From CALHRB01 sp964473465 (GTDB lineage Bacteria; Bacteroidota; Ignavibacteria; Kapaibacteriales; UBA2268): a stretch of 64,000 nucleotides of DNA. Positions 35,830 to 44,943 of this stretch are shown here, piece by piece. Under the pieces are notes generated by a model. The model saw only the letters and a list, made by a program, of their open reading frames with translations, did no database searches and was not told where the DNA came from. How positions within the stretch are numbered: position 1 is the stretch's first letter; each line of letters starts with the position of its first letter. The stretch lies in contig CAYYPE010000012.1 in the NCBI GenBank assembly GCA_964473465.1, positions 30,177 to 94,176 on the forward strand. The letters run 5' to 3'. A program made the position numbers and the translations under genes.

Positions 35830-37836
35830 CTATCTTTGCACTATAACCTTTCGATAGAATTTTTTCCCGTTTATACTAAGCTCAAGCAAATAAAATCCAT
35901 TGCTGATATTAGTTATGTCTATGATTTTCTGATAATTACCGGGTAAGTAATATTTTGTTTCATCAAATATTGTGCTACCCGGCAGGTTCAACAAACTAAT
36001 TGAGATATTAGAAGGATTATTAACTTTGAAATCCAGCAAAATTTTATCATCTGCAGGATTAGGATAAACACTGAGTTGATAATGACTTTCTACGTCCTCG
36101 ACACTTTCGATGTCAAACAAATAAGGGTCAGACATTGCAGTTACGCAGCCATTACTATCAACTGCCTGAACTGTATAATAACCAGTTTCGACAGGAGATA
36201 TAACTGAATCTGTTGCTCCGTCAATTTTTTTGCCGTCAAGATACCATTGATTGCCAGTAGGATAACTTGAAACAAGTTCCATCAGCCTTCTTGTTATTTT
36301 GGGTGCCGGAGGTATTTCAATAGAAATCTCCTGAACGAGTGTATCACAGCAACCCGTATTATTGTTGCATTGTGTTAATGTAATATATCCTTTCCCAACC
36401 TGACCCCATACAATAACCAGACTATCATTTTGAAGACCGCCAATCGATGTTCCGCCAATAACCTCCCATTTTATTGAATGTCCGGTCTCTTTGGGATAAT
36501 ATGTTGCTTTAAGTGAAGGGCAAACAACTAATTTTCCCGTTATTTCAACATCTGGAGAAGGAAGTATAGTAATAGACTCTTCTGATTCTTCGCTATCCAT
36601 CATAGGACTGCTTGCTCTTATTCTGATTTTGTAACCGTTACCGGGTGGTAATGATTTTGGTAATTTTCCTGTTACTGTGCCGTGAGTTGTGCTTTTAAGG
36701 TTCCCAATTAGAAAAGGTTTGTCAAAATTTCCTTCTGCATCGGACAGTTCAACACGGAAATTATTATTGGAATCATAAATAATTGATGAAGTAAAAGAGA
36801 CAGAAATCTCCTGACCAGCACAGTAAGATCCTTGGGCATATACCTTGAAATCAACTTCTTTCCCTCTGAAAACGCCATCACCCCATGTCCCAACCAAAAG
36901 ATCTCCACTTGAATGTTGAACAATATTCAATAATTGAATATTTGTTAAGCCTCCGTTAATTTGCTTCCATGTCTGTCCAACATCAGTTGAACGGTATGCT
37001 CCTCTTCCGAAAGTAGCTGCGAAAATTTCTCCGTTCTGAGCTTTGAGCAAACCAAAAATCTGCTCCGATTCCTTTAATTCAGCTGATAGTTTCCAAGAAC
37101 CACCATTTGTTGTGCTGTTATAGATTCTTGAGTTTCTTGAACCTATTAGAATTAGATTGTCATTTACAAAAACCAGCGAATAAATGTTTTTTTGTTCGGG
37201 CAATCCTTGATTTATGCCTTTCCATGTGTTACCATTGTCTCTTGAAAAAAACATTCCACTATAAGTGCAGGCAAAAAGCTCATCCTCGCTACTAATGCCT
37301 ATATAATTGATTGAAATATTTGCAATTCCGTTATTCCTCTCTTCCCAGCTTTGTCCACTGTTTGTTGACCTGTAAATAGTGCTGTAAACGTCTGTAGCAA
37401 TATACAAATGTCCGTTCGATGGGTTTATTGAAACAGCTACAATATATGGGCTTTGCAATCCTTCATTTATCTCAGTCCAGGACTGACCATTATCCTTACT
37501 GACAAACATCCCGCCTCCATTGGTTCCGGCAAAAATATCACCATTTCCCCTAATAGCTATAGCATTTACGTTTAAATTTTTTAAACCCTGATTGACCTGA
37601 CCCCAGCTGTTTCCATTATCAGTTGAACGATAAATACCTTCTTTTGATACAGCGGCAAATATTTCACCGGAGGGCTTTGTTGCAAGGGCTGTAACCTTTC
37701 CTTTCAAATTCCCTGCTTTCTGCCAGTAAATTGTTTTTGCTTCAGTAGGGTAGTGATTTGTAATAAAAATGAATGCAGTTAGTAATATTATTTTGAATAT
37801 ATTGATAACGTTAATTAAATAGCAATTTTGTTTCAT
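35830..37836 (-). CDS. BNR/sialidase-propeller exported protein with Ig-like stalk and T9SS sorting domain
   Basis: 668-residue surface protein. After a signal peptide, about residues 40-330 contain at least six BNR-type repeats (GIYRSTDNGNSWGQVNQGL, GMFVSKDNGQSWTEINEGL, GMFFSRDNGNTWKGINQGL) forming a propeller. Next come a jelly-roll-like module (YCAGQEISVSFTSS), a Cys Ig/PKD-like domain, the module NQWYLDGKKIDGATDSVISP, and a sorting domain (LSVYPNPADDK...NGFYLLELSINGKKF). The stalk order parallels the M6 metalloprotease at 6287-9889, pointing to shared modules. No catalytic residues are claimed; a binding role is likely. Confidence 0.85.
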   Translation of the reverse strand: MKQNCYLINVINIFKIILLTAFIFITNHYPTEAKTIYWQKAGNLKGKVTALATKPSGEIFAAVSKEGIYRSTDNGNSWGQVNQGLKNLNVNAIAIRGNGDIFAGTNGGGMFVSKDNGQSWTEINEGLQSPYIVAVSINPSNGHLYIATDVYSTIYRSTNSGQSWEERNNGIANISINYIGISSEDELFACTYSGMFFSRDNGNTWKGINQGLPEQKNIYSLVFVNDNLILIGSRNSRIYNSTTNGGSWKLSAELKESEQIFGLLKAQNGEIFAATFGRGAYRSTDVGQTWKQINGGLTNIQLLNIVQHSSGDLLVGTWGDGVFRGKEVDFKVYAQGSYCAGQEISVSFTSSIIYDSNNNFRVELSDAEGNFDKPFLIGNLKSTTHGTVTGKLPKSLPPGNGYKIRIRASSPMMDSEESEESITILPSPDVEITGKLVVCPSLKATYYPKETGHSIKWEVIGGTSIGGLQNDSLVIVWGQVGKGYITLTQCNNNTGCCDTLVQEISIEIPPAPKITRRLMELVSSYPTGNQWYLDGKKIDGATDSVISPVETGYYTVQAVDSNGCVTAMSDPYLFDIESVEDVESHYQLSVYPNPADDKILLDFKVNNPSNISISLLNLPGSTIFDETKYYLPGNYQKIIDITNISNGFYLLELSINGKKFYRKVIVQR

Positions 37837-38007
37837 TAATTTCCTCTTTATTTTTCTATTTAAAAAATAGTAATTTTACAAACTATAAATATAATTAACA
37901 GTTAATTAATAACCATTAAAATTAATATTAGTTACAAAAAAAATAATAAAACTAACATTTTTGATACTTATGTGTTATTTAATACGATAGGTATAAATTT
38001 ATTTTAA

Positions 38008-38574
38008 ATGAAAAGAAAAATATCTAAATATACTGACGAAGAATTGTTAAGTCTTTTAAAAGGGAGTAGAAAGGAATCCGAAGAAGCTTTTACTGAAATT
38101 TATGACCGTTATGCTTTAAAGGTAAATGCTTATTGCAGAACGATTATTGGAAACAAAGATCAGGCAGAGGATATTTTTCAGGAAACTTTTATAAGGTTTT
38201 ATCAAAATGTAAGGAGCGAGCATCCTAACTCAACAATTATAGGCTATCTGATAAAAATAGCAAGAAATTTATGCCTTAACTTTAAAAGAGATAAAAAACA
38301 GACAGTCTCGATAGAAAATATAGATTTTTCAATCCCGGCTGATGTCAGTTTTGAGGATAAGGAACTAAGCGATTTGATTCTGGTTGCTATTGATTTATTG
38401 GACAACGAGACTAAGGAAGTAATTACAATGAGAGTTTTCAATGATATGTCTTATAACGAGATTGCTGATACTATGGGTATTACTTCGGCAAGAGCTCGCT
38501 ATCTGGTTTTCAATGGCAAACAAAAAATTAAACAAATACTTGATCCATATATTAAAGACATTTATAAATATTAG
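38008..38574 (+). CDS. ECF-family RNA polymerase sigma factor
   Basis: 188-residue sigma-70 family regulator. Region 2 is visible (YALKVNAYCRTIIGNKDQAEDIFQETFIRFY; GYLIKIARNLCLNFKRD), with a linker, then region 4 (LLDNETKEVITMRVFNDMSYNEIADTMGI, TSARARYLVF), the -35 recognition helix-turn-helix. No regions 1 or 3, as in ECF sigmas. The cognate anti-sigma follows after 9 bp. It is divergent from the BNR gene; the 171-bp gap should contain an autoregulated promoter, though I could not identify one reliably. Confidence 0.93.
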   Translation: MKRKISKYTDEELLSLLKGSRKESEEAFTEIYDRYALKVNAYCRTIIGNKDQAEDIFQETFIRFYQNVRSEHPNSTIIGYLIKIARNLCLNFKRDKKQTVSIENIDFSIPADVSFEDKELSDLILVAIDLLDNETKEVITMRVFNDMSYNEIADTMGITSARARYLVFNGKQKIKQILDPYIKDIYKY

Positions 38575-38583
38575 GATAAATCA

Positions 38584-39777
38584 ATGGATTATCAATTACT
38601 AATACACGACTTTGTTGATGGGACACTTGACAAATCTCAGGAAGAAAGCCTTTTTCTGGCACTTTCTTCCAGTGAGGAGCTTAGAAACGAGTTACGCCAA
38701 TCAATTGCACTCGAAAAAGCCTTTGGCAAAAAGCTAAGTTCCTTCACTCCCTCTGCTATGTCCACTGTTGCTATTTTCTCTGGTTTGTCAATGGCTGTTC
38801 CCGGGAGTGCTTCCACAGCTGGAATGGCATCTTCATCAAAAACCATTGCTTTTATTTCAAAACATATCAATATCATTATTAGCAGCCTGACAACAGCTCT
38901 TGTTGCAACAGCTGTTTTCTTCGGAGTTAATTCAATCAAAACCGAAGATAATATTTCTTTGCCTGTTAGTCAGCTTGTCAATAGAAACATTGATCTGGCT
39001 AATAACGATTTTAATATTCCAAGAATTTATTCTGCCGAAGTTCCCGAAACTACTGTCAAAACTGTGTATAGTATTATACCTTCGGAAAGCAAGAATGATC
39101 TCATATTGCCATCTGAAGATAATTCGGACATTAGCCCCGTTTCTGCTATAATTGAAAAACCTGAACCCCTCAATTTAGCAGATAGTAAAATCTATCATTC
39201 TACTATTCTGACAAGAAAAGATTTTAATTATGAATCTCATAATTTAACATTGAATCCGGCTCATCCTCAGATGATTAAAGATTTCGATCTGAAAGGGCTT
39301 GGATTAAGTCTTGAATTTCATGGCAATCAAAGCATATTCCAACAGAAAGCCGAAGTGCCACAATCTTCAAATCCACTTTTCAGTAATTCAGGAATAACTT
39401 TACTATACAATTTCAATCAAAATTTATCTGCCGGTTTTGATATTCGTCAGGAATTTATTTACCAGAGATTTGAAGGCACCGATGAAGATGGAAATCAATT
39501 TTTATACAAGCAATATCCTAATTATATAACCATTTCAGCAGCATTGCGATATGGATTTGCTATTAATGACTGGTTAGGTTTTTATTCACAGTTAATAGCT
39601 GGGGGAACTGTCACTGGTGGCGTTCTGAGGTCTGGCATCGGACTTAAATTCCATCCTTACGAAAATTACAATTTATTAATTGGCTTGGATGGAATGGTAT
39701 TTGGTTATAAACACCAAAATAATTTCTATACATCATCAAAATTAGGACTAAACTTCGGTGTTGGATTTAACTTTTAG
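38584..39777 (+). CDS. Anti-sigma factor fused to an outer-membrane barrel (dual-membrane-spanning, Dma-like)
   Basis: 397-residue protein. Residues 1-60 (LLIHDFVDGTLDKSQEESLF, then LRNELRQSIALEKAF) look like a cytosolic anti-sigma domain without zinc ligands. Residues about 97-120 (IIISSLTTALVATAVFFG) are one inner-membrane helix. Residues 120-215 are a Pro/Ser-rich periplasmic linker. Residues 220-397 are amphipathic strands (GLGLSLEFHG, SGITLLYNF, LSAGFDIRQEF, ISAALRYGF, LGLNFGVGFNF) of an 8-stranded PorT/OmpA-like barrel ending in Phe. This matches the dual-membrane-spanning anti-sigma factors described in Bacteroides thetaiotaomicron. It is 9 bp downstream of the sigma gene, its likely target. 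Confidence 0.78.
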   Translation: MDYQLLIHDFVDGTLDKSQEESLFLALSSSEELRNELRQSIALEKAFGKKLSSFTPSAMSTVAIFSGLSMAVPGSASTAGMASSSKTIAFISKHINIIISSLTTALVATAVFFGVNSIKTEDNISLPVSQLVNRNIDLANNDFNIPRIYSAEVPETTVKTVYSIIPSESKNDLILPSEDNSDISPVSAIIEKPEPLNLADSKIYHSTILTRKDFNYESHNLTLNPAHPQMIKDFDLKGLGLSLEFHGNQSIFQQKAEVPQSSNPLFSNSGITLLYNFNQNLSAGFDIRQEFIYQRFEGTDEDGNQFLYKQYPNYITISAALRYGFAINDWLGFYSQLIAGGTVTGGVLRSGIGLKFHPYENYNLLIGLDGMVFGYKHQNNFYTSSKLGLNFGVGFNF

Positions 39778-39786
39778 GAGAAAACT

Positions 39787-40443
39787 ATGAGACTCATTTT
39801 TAGATTTTTGCTTTTTATAATAGTAACAATTCCAATTGTTACTTTCATTCAATCATGCGAGGATTCTCTCGGTTATGATCCAAATGTTGAAATAACAAAA
39901 ATAATAAAGGATACAGTTAAAATTGACCCTGATGACCCACAGAACAAATTTATTACCATAGATAAATGGGAAATACTATTCAAAGAATTCTATCAGGATG
40001 GAAGAATGCTGAAAGATCAAAAATGGGATTTTACAATTCCCTCCAACAAAATCCTGATTGATACTTCCAATGAATATTTAAGACTCTGGATGGAGATAGA
40101 TTTTGTAAATAATAAATCTGATATTGACTACAAACACAGACATGACAGAGTTATTAGCTTCAGAATTAAATTAGCTGCAGAGTTATATACTGAAACAATA
40201 TATAATTTGAATGAAAACATAAATGAAAGGCGTTGGTCCGAGATTATTATGAGAGATCAAAGGCGAGTTGGCGGAGTTAATTTTATTATTCCCGGCAGCG
40301 AATCGAGGTCTCAGATTATTCTCGACGAAATAAATCTCACCGAAGGTTATTTGATTTTTGTAATCTCAAATGATTTTATTAAATATCCCTACCTTAGCAC
40401 AAGGTATTTCAGAGGTTATATAAAACTCTATTTTAAAAAATAA
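39787..40443 (+). CDS. Lipoprotein of the sigma/anti-sigma operon, unknown function
   Basis: 218-residue protein with a long hydrophobic signal (IFRFLLFIIVTIPIVTFI) and lipobox IQSC at about residue 24. The mature part is beta-rich and charged (WEILFKEFYQDGRMLKDQKWDF, RVISFRIKLAAELY) without a family I recognise. AGGAG lies 5 nt before the ATG. It starts 9 bp after the anti-sigma gene, so it is in the same operon and may be a ligand, sensor partner or main output of the regulon. Confidence 0.65.
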   Translation: MRLIFRFLLFIIVTIPIVTFIQSCEDSLGYDPNVEITKIIKDTVKIDPDDPQNKFITIDKWEILFKEFYQDGRMLKDQKWDFTIPSNKILIDTSNEYLRLWMEIDFVNNKSDIDYKHRHDRVISFRIKLAAELYTETIYNLNENINERRWSEIIMRDQRRVGGVNFIIPGSESRSQIILDEINLTEGYLIFVISNDFIKYPYLSTRYFRGYIKLYFKK

Positions 40444-40764
40444 AATATTTATCTGAAACTTACTTTCTTTAAGCAGGAAAATACTTAATAATTGATATTT
40501 TTATAATTACACTCTATTAATCATTCCCACTATAGATATAATTATATTATTTTGATCATTCTTGAAACATTTCTTGTAATACTGTATATTTAAATTTGAA
40601 AATTTGATTAAATCGATATTAGTCTTTTTGGATTGATTATTAAATTGAATATTTGGTTTAATTTTTGCTTTGAATTTTTTTTGTATAATTTGTCATTTTA
40701 ATAAAATTAATATCAGAATAAAACGAATATTATAAAGATTATTATTCACATATAAAGGATTTCA
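40444..40764 (+). other. Intergenic region upstream of infC
   Basis: About 320 bp of very AT-rich sequence without a gene on either strand. A perfect TATAAT occurs at 40684-40689, but no convincing -35 hexamer stands 16-18 bp upstream, so I call no promoter. AAGGA stands 5 nt before the infC start codon. An autoregulatory leader for infC would be expected here, but I could not recognise a structure. Confidence 0.5.
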
Positions 40765-41364
40765 TTGAACATAAAATACTCAACCCATTTCTCCCCTTCC
40801 GGAAAAAGAATTGAATCCTCCGGCTCATCAACCAAACATCGGGTTAACGAACAAATTACTGCCCGAGAAATCCGTGTTGTTGACGAAAAAGGTGCTCCCC
40901 TCGGAATTATGTCACGTAACGAAGCTCTTAAATTAGCAGAATCCAAGGAATTAGACCTTGTGGAAATTGCTCCCAACGCTGTTCCTCCTGTCTGTAAAAT
41001 TATTGACTACGGAAAATTTCAATACGAAGTTCAGAAAAGAGAAAAAATTCAGAAAAAACATCAACAACAGCAACAAATGAAGGAAATCAGGTTTAAATGG
41101 AGAATTGATACCCATGATTTCAATTTCAAAATGCGGCACGCACGAGAATTTATCCTTCAAGGCAATAAAGTTAAGGCAAGTGTCATGTTCCGTGGTAGAG
41201 AAATCACCTATCAGGATTATGGCAGAGATATTCTTACCCGTTTGATAGCAGCTCTTGAAGATATTGCAAAAGTTGATCAGGAAATTAAATCCGAAGGAAA
41301 AGCACTTTCCGTTATTCTCGTCCCTGATAAGAGCAAAAAGAAAAAAACAGTTGAAGCAAATTAA
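40765..41364 (+). CDS. infC: Translation initiation factor IF-3
   Basis: 199-residue IF-3. The N-domain (RVNEQITAREIRVVDEKGAPLG, SRNEALKLAESKELDLVEIAPNAVPPVCKIIDYGKF) and C-domain (EIRFKWRIDTHDFNFKMRHAREFI, VMFRGREITYQDYG) are both complete. Translation begins at TTG 40765 after AAGGA. IF-3 discriminates against non-AUG starts, and the E. coli infC AUU underlies autoregulation; a TTG start here may serve the same end. The N-terminus is about 25 residues longer than minimal IF-3. The usual rpmI-rplT neighbours are missing; an AAA-TPR gene follows after 21 bp. Confidence 0.95.
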   Translation: MNIKYSTHFSPSGKRIESSGSSTKHRVNEQITAREIRVVDEKGAPLGIMSRNEALKLAESKELDLVEIAPNAVPPVCKIIDYGKFQYEVQKREKIQKKHQQQQQMKEIRFKWRIDTHDFNFKMRHAREFILQGNKVKASVMFRGREITYQDYGRDILTRLIAALEDIAKVDQEIKSEGKALSVILVPDKSKKKKTVEAN

Positions 41365-41385
41365 AATATATGACCTATAATTCTT

Positions 41386-43440
41386 ATGTCAAATGGCGGT
41401 AAATTCATAGGCAGAGAAGATAATCTTCTTATCATCAGAAATGCTTTGAACAAACTTGAAGATGGTAAGGGTTCTATCATTTGCATTTCCGGGGAGAGTG
41501 GTTACGGCAAAACTACCCTGTTAAAACAAATAGCCCACGAAAGTGTAAATAATTTTGCTATAATTAGTATTTATGTCCAATGTCAGGCACCTATTGGAAA
41601 TTTTAATGTATCAAACATCCAGCCTCTATATCCCTTTGCAAGGGCTATGGAGTTCCTGCTAAACAGGAAATCACTTTCAGCCGAAAAACAATTTGCCATA
41701 AATGTTGGTATGACTGCCCTAACAGCCATCCCCTTCATTGGTGACCTTTTTTATGCTATAAAAGAACTGGGCAAGGACTGGCGTCAGTTCAAAAGAGAAA
41801 AATCTTCTGAAACAAGCAGACGTGTTAGCAGTGCTACGGCAGATTTTTACGATGCAATGCTTTCCTATGCCGATAAAAAACCCTATGTTGTTCTTCTTGA
41901 CGATATGCACTGGAGCGATTCACAATCAATCGAACTACTTAATCTTCTGGCAGAATCCATAGAATCTACTAGAATTTTATTGGTTCTTTCCTTTATTCCA
42001 AGTATTCTTGAAACACAAGGCTCCCCGATTTTGTCCTTTTTGAATCAAAACAAATCAAATTCGAATATAATGGAAATAAGCCTTGAACCTTTCAATATGG
42101 AAGAACTAAGGCAACTTTGCAAAATTTATATTCCTGATTATGTCACCAATAGAGAATTCGAAAACTGGCTGATGGCCAAAAGCTTTGGCAATGTTGGTGT
42201 TATTGCTGAGTATCTGCTCTATTTCAAACGCAATAATCCTTTCGATGAAAATGGTAACTTAAATCAAAATTTTTATAATGAAGAATATCTTCCAGCAACA
42301 GTCCATTCGGCTTTTTCCCAATCAATTGAAAAGCTTAACGATGAAGAGCGAAACATTCTTGCAATTTGCAGTGCCGAAGGTATAGAATTCACAGCTCTTG
42401 TTGTTGCTCATCTTCTCAATACAGATGTTGTAACCGCAATCAAAAAACTAAAATCACTTCAAAACAAGACAGGTATTATTCGGAGCAAAGGAGCTCAATT
42501 CCGCTATGGAATAAAAACAACTGTTTATGAATTCACTCAGGCATTTTACCACGCTTTTTTTCTTGATTCGCTTGAATACGAGGAAAGCCAATCCTTACAC
42601 GGTCAGATTGCTGATTTTTTGAAAAGAAAATTTAACGAAGCAAACAGTGATACTATAAAAGAAGAGATTGCCCCTTATCTTGCTGCCCACAGTTCAGAAT
42701 CTGGTGATATTGAAACAACAAGGGAAATGTTATTAATTACTGCTAAAAGTGCGCAAAAATATGGCAATACTGAGATAATTCAATCTGCTTACGATAATTA
42801 CAAAAAATTGACAGGCGAAAGCGTAAATGATAGTTTGAATTCTGAATTTTCATCTTTAATTAGTAAAATAACACATCAAGCTGCTGACACAAATGAAAGT
42901 CAGGTAAGCGAACAACAAGTAGGAACACAACAAATATACTTCCCGGACTTTGTCAATGCCCGTAGGAATGCGGTTGAACATTTCAATCAGGGAAATTATG
43001 AGGATGCAATTAATATTATAAACAACTTCATAAATGAAAACCAGAATAAACTTAACATAATCGAGAAAGTTGAATTAATCTCGATTTTGATAAGAATTTA
43101 TTCTGAGATGCATGAATTCGAAAAGGCTGAGTCCGAATATCAAAAATGCTCTAAAATTCTTGAAAAAATTGATGAACCAATTGCTGAGTCTTTCCTGCTG
43201 AATGCCTACTCACTATTGAAATATGAGCAGGGAAATTATGAGGAAGCTTATAATATTTTGCAGAAAGCAGCCAGAGGAGCTATGAAACTATCCGAAGAGT
43301 TGCAGTTGATGACCTTGAGCAATATTGCACTCGTCTCCTCAAAAATCAATCCCAGAGAATCAGAAAAATATACCAATTACGTAAGAAAGTTAGCTCGTCA
43401 TTTAAGGTTCGAAGAATTCGAGAAAGAATTTTTCAATTAG
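41386..43440 (+). CDS. AAA-16/STAND-type ATPase with C-terminal TPR repeats
   Basis: 684-residue cytosolic protein. The N-terminus FIGREDNLLIIRNAL leads to the P-loop GESGYGKTT (36-44) and Walker B VVLLDDMHWSD (168-178; Asp172, Asp173), typical of ORC/cyclase-associated AAA_16 domains. A winged-helix-like region (about 290-380) follows, then helical hairpins from about residue 400. Residues about 520-680 contain TPR-type motifs (VEHFNQGNYEDAINIINNF, LKYEQGNYEEAYNILQKAA). There is no DNA-binding, kinase or nuclease effector domain. Its place directly behind infC, where rpmI-rplT normally sit, is unusual. It may be a signalling scaffold; function unknown. Confidence 0.8.
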   Translation: MSNGGKFIGREDNLLIIRNALNKLEDGKGSIICISGESGYGKTTLLKQIAHESVNNFAIISIYVQCQAPIGNFNVSNIQPLYPFARAMEFLLNRKSLSAEKQFAINVGMTALTAIPFIGDLFYAIKELGKDWRQFKREKSSETSRRVSSATADFYDAMLSYADKKPYVVLLDDMHWSDSQSIELLNLLAESIESTRILLVLSFIPSILETQGSPILSFLNQNKSNSNIMEISLEPFNMEELRQLCKIYIPDYVTNREFENWLMAKSFGNVGVIAEYLLYFKRNNPFDENGNLNQNFYNEEYLPATVHSAFSQSIEKLNDEERNILAICSAEGIEFTALVVAHLLNTDVVTAIKKLKSLQNKTGIIRSKGAQFRYGIKTTVYEFTQAFYHAFFLDSLEYEESQSLHGQIADFLKRKFNEANSDTIKEEIAPYLAAHSSESGDIETTREMLLITAKSAQKYGNTEIIQSAYDNYKKLTGESVNDSLNSEFSSLISKITHQAADTNESQVSEQQVGTQQIYFPDFVNARRNAVEHFNQGNYEDAINIINNFINENQNKLNIIEKVELISILIRIYSEMHEFEKAESEYQKCSKILEKIDEPIAESFLLNAYSLLKYEQGNYEEAYNILQKAARGAMKLSEELQLMTLSNIALVSSKINPRESEKYTNYVRKLARHLRFEEFEKEFFN

Positions 43441-43479
43441 CGAAAAAATATTTATATTTGCAGTTCAAAATAATACAAA

Positions 43480-43568
43480 GGAGAGGTGGCCGAGTGGCTG
43501 AAGGCAACGGTTTGCTAAACCGTCGTAGGGGTTAAACTCTACCGCGAGTTCGAATCTCGCCCTCTCCG
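43480..43568 (+). tRNA. tRNA-Ser (anticodon GCU)
   Basis: Class II tRNA with a long variable arm. The acceptor stem is GGAGAGG with CCTCTCC, the anticodon loop is TTTGCTAAA with anticodon GCT, and the T arm is GAGTTCGAATCTC. The discriminator is G at 43568; CACC follows, so CCA is not directly encoded. It sits between the AAA-TPR gene and the convergent nuoD. Confidence 0.96.
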
Positions 43569-43593
43569 CACCTATAAATTCAGCTTATGCTTC

Positions 43594-44868
43594 CTACTTA
43601 TCGGCTTCGCCCATAATCGGGTCAATCGAACCTATGATTGCAACAACATCTGCTATCATCGAGCCTTCGACCATAAATGATAGTCCCTGCAGATTTGATG
43701 TTGAAGGGGAACGTATCTTTAATTTCCATGGGTGGCCTTCACCAGTAGATACAATAAAAAAGCCAAGTTCACCTTTAGGGGATTCAATTGCAGTGTAGTA
43801 TTCCCCGGGTTTAGGTGCTGCACCGAAATTTATAAGCATAAAGTCGTTTATCAATTCTTCCATTTTTGTATAAACGTCTTTTTTCCTCGGGAGAACATAT
43901 TTTGGATTTTTTAAATGGATTTCCCCCTGCGGCATCTTGTCAAGGATTTGATTGACTATTTTAAGGCTTTGTTTCATTTCTTCAACTCTAACCTTATAGC
44001 GGGAGAGAACATCACAGTCATTGAAGGTAATTACATCGAAATCAAGTTGGTCATAAACCAGATATGGATTATCTTTTCTTAGATCACGTGGAATTCCGGA
44101 TCCTCTTAGGGTAGGTCCTGTCAAGCCAAGTTGAATTGCTTTTTCTGGAGGCATAATGCCAATTCCAGCCATTCTGTCAATAAAAATCTTGTTACGATTA
44201 ACCAATGCTTCAAAGTATTTCAGCTCTTTTGGAAATTGTTCTGCCCATTCTTTAATTTTTTTTATCGTTGCATCATCAATATCATTAGCAACACCACCGA
44301 TTCTTGTGTAACTCGTTGTGAAACGTGCTCCACAAATTAATTCGAATATGTCATAGAGCTTTTCCCTTTCAGTAAATGTCCAGAGAAGCAAAGTTAGAGC
44401 GCCAACATCCATACAGGTGGAACCCATTGCCATTAAATGGGAGGAAATACGTGCTAATTCAGCAACTAATGTTCTAATCCATTGGGCTCTTGGAGGAGCT
44501 TCTATTCCGAGTGAGTTGTCAATTGCAAGGGCAATTCCAACATTATTAGACATTGGTGCTAAATAATCGAGTCTGTCTGTATGAGGTATAAATTCATGTA
44601 AAGTAGTGTTTTCAGCTAATTTTTCGTATCCTCTATGAAGATATCCTAATTCAGGAACACATTTGATAACAGTTTCCCCGTCGAGCCTTAGCAAAACCCT
44701 CAAAACACCATGAGTAGCTGGGTGCTGCGGACCCATATTTAAAACCATATCATTTTCTAAGGGATCTTCAAGCAAAAGAGAAGTATCTTTATCCAGAAGT
44801 TCTTTTAATATCTTTCCTTGTCTGATTTTATGAACTTGTTCGATCCCTTTTTCAGTTGTAATATTCAT
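43594..44868 (-). CDS. nuoD: NADH-quinone oxidoreductase subunit D
   Basis: 424-residue peripheral subunit of respiratory complex I, lining the quinone site next to NuoB. Hallmarks are MGPQHPATHGVLRVLLRLDGE, CVPELGYLHRGYEKLAE, the quinone-site His/Tyr region HTDRLDYLAPMSNNVG, RGSGIPRDLRKDNPY, and the C-terminal GSIDPIMGEADK. The Ni-binding cysteines of hydrogenases are absent, so this is true NuoD. An N-terminal extension of about 35 residues precedes the core. No other nuo gene is adjacent: a barrel gene lies upstream and tRNA-Ser downstream. This separation from nuoABC/HIJ is unusual. Confidence 0.95.
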   Translation of the reverse strand: MNITTEKGIEQVHKIRQGKILKELLDKDTSLLLEDPLENDMVLNMGPQHPATHGVLRVLLRLDGETVIKCVPELGYLHRGYEKLAENTTLHEFIPHTDRLDYLAPMSNNVGIALAIDNSLGIEAPPRAQWIRTLVAELARISSHLMAMGSTCMDVGALTLLLWTFTEREKLYDIFELICGARFTTSYTRIGGVANDIDDATIKKIKEWAEQFPKELKYFEALVNRNKIFIDRMAGIGIMPPEKAIQLGLTGPTLRGSGIPRDLRKDNPYLVYDQLDFDVITFNDCDVLSRYKVRVEEMKQSLKIVNQILDKMPQGEIHLKNPKYVLPRKKDVYTKMEELINDFMLINFGAAPKPGEYYTAIESPKGELGFFIVSTGEGHPWKLKIRSPSTSNLQGLSFMVEGSMIADVVAIIGSIDPIMGEADK

Positions 44869-44943
44869 AAATAGTATTTGTTACAGATTAAAAAAACAAA
44901 TTTATAAAAATTAAAGAGCTTTTTAAAATTGTCGGTGATAAAT

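Noticed and set aside
40684..40689. TATAAT as infC promoter
   Set aside because: No -35 element at suitable distance was found.
40764..40766. AUU start for infC as in E. coli
   Set aside because: The ATT at 40764 is out of frame; TTG at 40765 is the in-frame initiator after AAGGA.
43594..44868. Group 4 [NiFe]-hydrogenase large subunit
   Set aside because: The Ni-binding CxxC motifs are absent and the C-terminus ends in the NuoD-type GEADK.
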